In this document: one piece after another, positions 5,268-7,192 of the stretch
Layout of the letters: every line of letters starts with the position of its first letter
How positions within the stretch are numbered: position 1 is the first letter of the stretch
Assembly (NCBI GenBank): GCA_947627125.1
Contig: CANQUY010000091.1
Coordinates: forward strand, 1-7,192
Direction: 5' to 3'
Origin: an uncultured Clostridia bacterium
GTDB lineage: Bacteria; Bacillota; Clostridia; Christensenellales; Borkfalkiaceae
Length of the DNA stretch: 7,192 nt
Notes under the pieces: model-generated
Told to the model about the DNA's origin: nothing
Seen by the model: the letters and a program-made list of their open reading frames with translations, nothing else
The model's database searches: none
Program-made: the position numbers and the translations under genes

Positions 5268-6106
5268 GGATCGTCTGCTGCTACTTCTCGGGCACGGGAA
5301 ATACCAAGCTCGCCTGCGGGGAGCTGTTAAAAAAATTGGAGGAGATGGGGCATTCCACCGCCCTCTTCTCGATCCGCAAGGACGCCGAGCGGCCGGATCT
5401 TTCGGACTGCGACTGCCTCGTCATCGGCTATCCCGTGCACGGCTTTAACGCCCCCGCGCCCGTTCTCAAGTTCCTCAAATCGCTCGATAAGGCACAAAAA
5501 AAGACGCCCTGCTACCTCGTGAGGACGTCGGGCGAGCCCTTAAAGCTCAACAATGCGTCGGGAATTTCCCCCAAGCGGATCCTGAAGAAGAAGGGATACG
5601 TCGTCTATGGAGAATTCCACTATGTGCTGCCCTACAATATCATCTTCCGCCATTCGGACGGCATGGCGGCGAGAATGAAGCTCAGTTTGGAACTTCGGAT
5701 CCCCGCCGACGCAGAAAAAATCGCACATATGCAGCGGTTTCGCGTCAAGAACGGGCCCATCCGCCGCTTCGTTTCCTTCGCCTGCCGCATCGAGCATGTG
5801 GCGATGCCCGCCATCGGCAAACACTTTCAGGTCACCGAAAAATGTATCGGCTGCGGCAAGTGCGAGAGCGTCTGTCCGCAAAAAAATATACACTTATGTG
5901 ACGGAAAACCCACGTTCGGAAAGTCCTGCGCGGGGTGCATGGGGTGTGCGTTCTCCTGCCCCGAGGACGCCATCCGCCCCGCCCTCTTCAACGGCTGGAA
6001 GGTCAACGGCGCGTACTCCTTCGACGCTCCGCCCGCCACCGACGACGAGGTCTGCAACTACTGCCGCAGGGCGTATCTTCGCTACTTCCACGAGAGAGAG
6101 GAGTGA
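5264..6106 (+). CDS. EFR1-type flavodoxin/ferredoxin fusion
   Basis: 280-residue electron-transfer protein. It has an N-terminal flavodoxin-like domain with the FMN phosphate loop FSGTGNT (8-14) and IGYPVHGFNAP (54-64). Its C-terminal di-cluster ferredoxin domain has CIGCGKCESVCP (Cys194, 197, 200, 204) and CAGCMGCAFSCP (Cys222, 225, 228, 232), the spacing for two [4Fe-4S] clusters. A further pair CNYC (264-267) sits near the C-terminus. There is no signal peptide or membrane segment, so it is probably cytosolic. The start overlaps the SDR stop as ATGA, and GAGG lies 7 bases upstream inside the SDR gene, so the two are translationally coupled. It likely passes electrons between FMN and clusters to a partner enzyme, the SDR being the obvious candidate (inference). 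The name EFR1 follows a family recalled for this architecture. Confidence 0.9.
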   Translation: MRIVCCYFSGTGNTKLACGELLKKLEEMGHSTALFSIRKDAERPDLSDCDCLVIGYPVHGFNAPAPVLKFLKSLDKAQKKTPCYLVRTSGEPLKLNNASGISPKRILKKKGYVVYGEFHYVLPYNIIFRHSDGMAARMKLSLELRIPADAEKIAHMQRFRVKNGPIRRFVSFACRIEHVAMPAIGKHFQVTEKCIGCGKCESVCPQKNIHLCDGKPTFGKSCAGCMGCAFSCPEDAIRPALFNGWKVNGAYSFDAPPATDDEVCNYCRRAYLRYFHEREE

Positions 6107-6120
6107 GGGCGGGAACAACC

Positions 6121-6223
6121 CGCTCATTCTGAGGGAGGCGAAGCCGACCGAAGGGCCTCATACGAAGTCCGTTGGTTTTATGGGATCCTTCCCCTTCGGC
6201 TACGCTCAGGGTCAGGATGAGCG
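6121..6223. repeat. Family R1 hairpin repeat, copy E, with tail duplication
   Basis: Begins CGCTCATTCTGAG (6121-6133) and ends GTCAGGATGAGCG (6211-6223). It differs from the other copies in two ways: the middle reads GAAGGGCCTCATACGAAGTCCG, losing the usual GAATCCCCTTGAACG, and the right side has an inserted CCCCTTCGGCTACGCTCAGG. Immediately after, AGGATGAGCGGGCGGG recurs (about 6231-6246), a short duplication of the right end. Part of the untranslated tail of the ferredoxin gene. Confidence 0.87.
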
Positions 6224-6266
6224 GGCGGGCAGGATGAGCGGGCGGGGATCGTTGCCCCACCCCCCT

Positions 6267-6287
6267 GCCCCCTCCTCGGGAGGGGGC
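6267..6287. repeat. GCCCCCTCC hairpin, copy 2
   Basis: Perfect inverted repeat GCCCCCTCC / GGAGGGGGC with a TCG centre, the same stem as 3691-3712. Both copies directly follow an R1 element, so R1 plus this hairpin may be a composite unit. It is not followed by a T-tract. Confidence 0.8.
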
Positions 6288-6291
6288 AAAT

Positions 6292-6322
6292 AAAAAAGAC
6301 GGCATATAGCCGTCGTTTTTTT
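6292..6322. terminator. Bidirectional rho-independent terminator
   Basis: A-tract (6292-6297), stem GACGGC (6298-6303), loop ATATA, stem GCCGTC (6309-6314), then G and seven T's (6316-6322). The symmetrical design can stop transcription in both directions. It serves the SDR/ferredoxin operon on the plus strand and the TerB-like gene on the minus strand, whose stop codon is 22 bases away. Confidence 0.92.
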
Positions 6323-6343
6323 ATCGGCGCGGGGGCGTCGTGT

Positions 6344-6796
6344 TTACTTGATGAGCTTTTTGATCCACTGTTTCTCCTTGAGGGAGATCTTTCCGTCGAT
6401 ACTGCAGATCATGAGGCAGACCAAAATGATGTCGTCCTTGAGGTCCTCGGAGAGCTCGCCGAGCACGTCAACCATCTCGTTGGCGGTATCCTTGAGGTCC
6501 TTGCTCTCCGCACGCATGGACTTCACGGCCTTTTTGCAGGACTCATAGTCGATTTTGTCACCGAAAAAGGCGTGCAGGAGCGGGTAGACGAGGGTATATT
6601 CCTCCTCGGAAAGCCGACCGTCCGCGGCGATCGCGCCGAAGATGAAGGTGGAGAAAATGGCAATGCCGCTCAGCCCGTTGGCGGAGATGAGCGAGAGCGC
6701 GGGAACGAGCGTTGCGGACTTTTCCAAGAGCAGTGCGGCGTACGTTTCGCTGTCCATTTCCTCAAATTCTTTGCAGAGTAAATCGAATTCTCTCAT
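6344..6796 (-). CDS. TerB-like helical protein
   Basis: 150-residue, likely all-helical protein. Two copies of an acidic motif typical of TerB-like domains are visible: AADGRLSEEEY (57-67) and SIDGKISLKEKQWI (132-145). Such motifs bind metal in some family members. The N-terminal part (MREFDLLCKEFEEMDSETYA) is charged and the 33-57 segment is hydrophobic, but it is short and contains Asn and Ser, so I do not call it a membrane helix with confidence. The start has AAGGAG 7 bases upstream and a strong promoter; the stop is followed by the shared terminator, so it is a single-gene unit. Tellurite resistance should not be assumed: most TerB-like proteins have unknown roles. Confidence 0.75.
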   Translation of the reverse strand: MREFDLLCKEFEEMDSETYAALLLEKSATLVPALSLISANGLSGIAIFSTFIFGAIAADGRLSEEEYTLVYPLLHAFFGDKIDYESCKKAVKSMRAESKDLKDTANEMVDVLGELSEDLKDDIILVCLMICSIDGKISLKEKQWIKKLIK

Positions 6797-6803
6797 AGTG
6801 TTT

Positions 6804-6809
6804 CTCCTT
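6804..6809 (-). promoter_or_regulatory. Ribosome binding site of the TerB-like gene
   Basis: AAGGAG on the minus strand, 7 bases before the ATG at 6796. It fixes the start codon. Confidence 0.9.
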
Positions 6810-6833
6810 GTATTTTTTGAAACTTATAGCGCA

Positions 6834-6862
6834 ATTATAGCATATGCTGTGAGGGTTGTCAA
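6834..6862 (-). promoter_or_regulatory. Consensus sigma-70/SigA promoter
   Basis: On the minus strand, TTGACA (6857-6862) and TATAAT (6834-6839) are separated by exactly 17 bases, a perfect match to the housekeeping consensus. Transcription should start near 6827, leaving a leader of roughly 30 bases before the TerB-like ATG. No operator is evident. This is the only clear promoter in the window, and expression of the gene is expected to be constitutive and strong. Confidence 0.93.
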
Positions 6863-6880
6863 GGGGGGACGTCAGAAGGA

Positions 6881-6920
6881 ATTGAAAATTAAAAATTAAA
6901 AATGAAAAATTGTGGTGGGG
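6881..6920 (-). repeat. AT-rich element, reverse copy
   Basis: On the minus strand this reads CCCCACCACAATTTTTC followed by A/T runs with TTTTAATTTTTAATTTTCAAT. It shares CCCACCACAATTTT with the hemW-like leader (from 2287) and is a longer version in the opposite direction. It lies upstream of the TerB-like promoter, next to a family S repeat, as in the other two places. Confidence 0.65.
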
Positions 6921-6937
6921 AATTTAGAATATCCCCG

Positions 6938-7008
6938 CCTCAGTCACAACGTGACAGCTCCTCCCCGAGGAGGAGCCTTGGGTCCGTCCTTCCTTCGAGG
7001 GGGGCGAG
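6938..7008. repeat. Family S repeat, partial variant
   Basis: CCTCAGTCAC, a GTCACAACGTGAC stem (6943-6955), and CTCCTCCCCGAGGAGGAG in place of the CTCCCCT-AGGGGAG stem. It ends with a TCCGTCCTTCCTTCGAGG stretch like the GTCCTTTCCTCC module. It is more diverged than the copies around the nuclease gene. No gene is visible in 6863-7192. Confidence 0.75.
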
Positions 7009-7016
7009 GGTACGGC

Positions 7017-7157
7017 GTCATGCTGAGAACGCGAGTAAGAACGCAATCCATGAAAGCTGTACCGAAGCATCTCGCCATACGTTCGACTGCAAACGCCCCG
7101 CGAGATTCTTCGGGTTAGATCATAAGACTTCGTTCCTGCTCCGTTTCTCAGAATGAC
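7017..7157. repeat. Family F2 hairpin repeat, copy 2
   Basis: 141 bases from GTCATGCTGA (7017-7026) to TCAGAATGAC (7148-7157), with the inner CCGAAGCATCTCG and CGAGATTCTTCGG arms kept. The middle, between these inner arms, differs from copy 1. Both copies are preceded by CGGC and followed by GCG. The conserved arms and variable centre suggest selection or copying of the hairpin ends. Confidence 0.88.
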
Positions 7158-7177
7158 GCGAGGCGGGACTGCTCTCG

Positions 7178-7192
7178 CTTCCCCTTGTAGGG
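7178..7192. repeat. Start of a further family S repeat, cut by the window end
   Basis: CTTCCCCTTGTAGGG matches the CTTCCCCTCTTAGGG start of the S hairpins at 1534 and 2121. The rest lies beyond the window. Confidence 0.6.

Noticed and set aside
6902..7156. Plus-strand open frame of 84 codons in the last gap
   Set aside because: It consists of S and F2 repeat sequence. The start region is an AT-rich repeat and the product resembles no protein.

Overview
The window looks like a chromosomal segment of an uncultured, GC-rich Clostridia-type Firmicute. The reasons are the lepA/hemW neighbourhood (a classic Firmicute order), good GAGG/AAGGAG Shine-Dalgarno sites, a two-[4Fe-4S] flavodoxin-type ferredoxin typical of anaerobes, and gaps filled with palindromic repeats of the kind common in gut Clostridia. 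Genus-level placement is not possible from this sequence alone.

Layout. (1) 2-925: 3' half of lepA (elongation factor 4), cut by the window edge. (2) 926-1181: two copies of a long hairpin repeat (family R1). (3) 1182-1502: a small MGMT-family alkyltransferase whose last codons and stop lie inside a third, broken R1 copy. (4) 1529-2280: family S repeats with a small DUF559 (Vsr/PD-(D/E)XK-like) nuclease gene (1718-2068) set exactly at a repeat-repeat junction. (5) 2318-3355: hemW-like radical SAM gene that lacks about 25 residues holding two of the three cluster cysteines. (6) 3356-3743: repeats F2, R1 and a G/C-rich hairpin. (7) 3744-6106: a translationally coupled pair, an NAD(P)-binding SDR/epimerase-like protein fused to a C-terminal zinc-binding treble-clef module, and an EFR1-type flavodoxin/ferredoxin. 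(8) 6107-6322: R1, the G/C hairpin and a bidirectional terminator. (9) 6344-6796, minus strand: a TerB-like helical protein with a textbook sigma-70 promoter (6834-6862). (10) 6863-7192: AT-rich element, S repeat, F2 repeat and the start of another S repeat.

How it fits together. lepA and hemW are usually adjacent; here the alkyltransferase, the nuclease and three repeat families separate them. The SDR/ferredoxin pair probably makes one redox unit, but its substrate is unknown. The TerB-like gene is a separate, convergently transcribed unit.

The strongest points for follow-up are the HemW-like protein without a complete CX3CX2C motif, the DUF559 gene lodged at a repeat junction with GGGGTTTT/AAAACCCC borders, and the SDR/treble-clef fusion. 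No clearly new defence or mobile system is proven here; the nuclease/repeat association is the best candidate for one.
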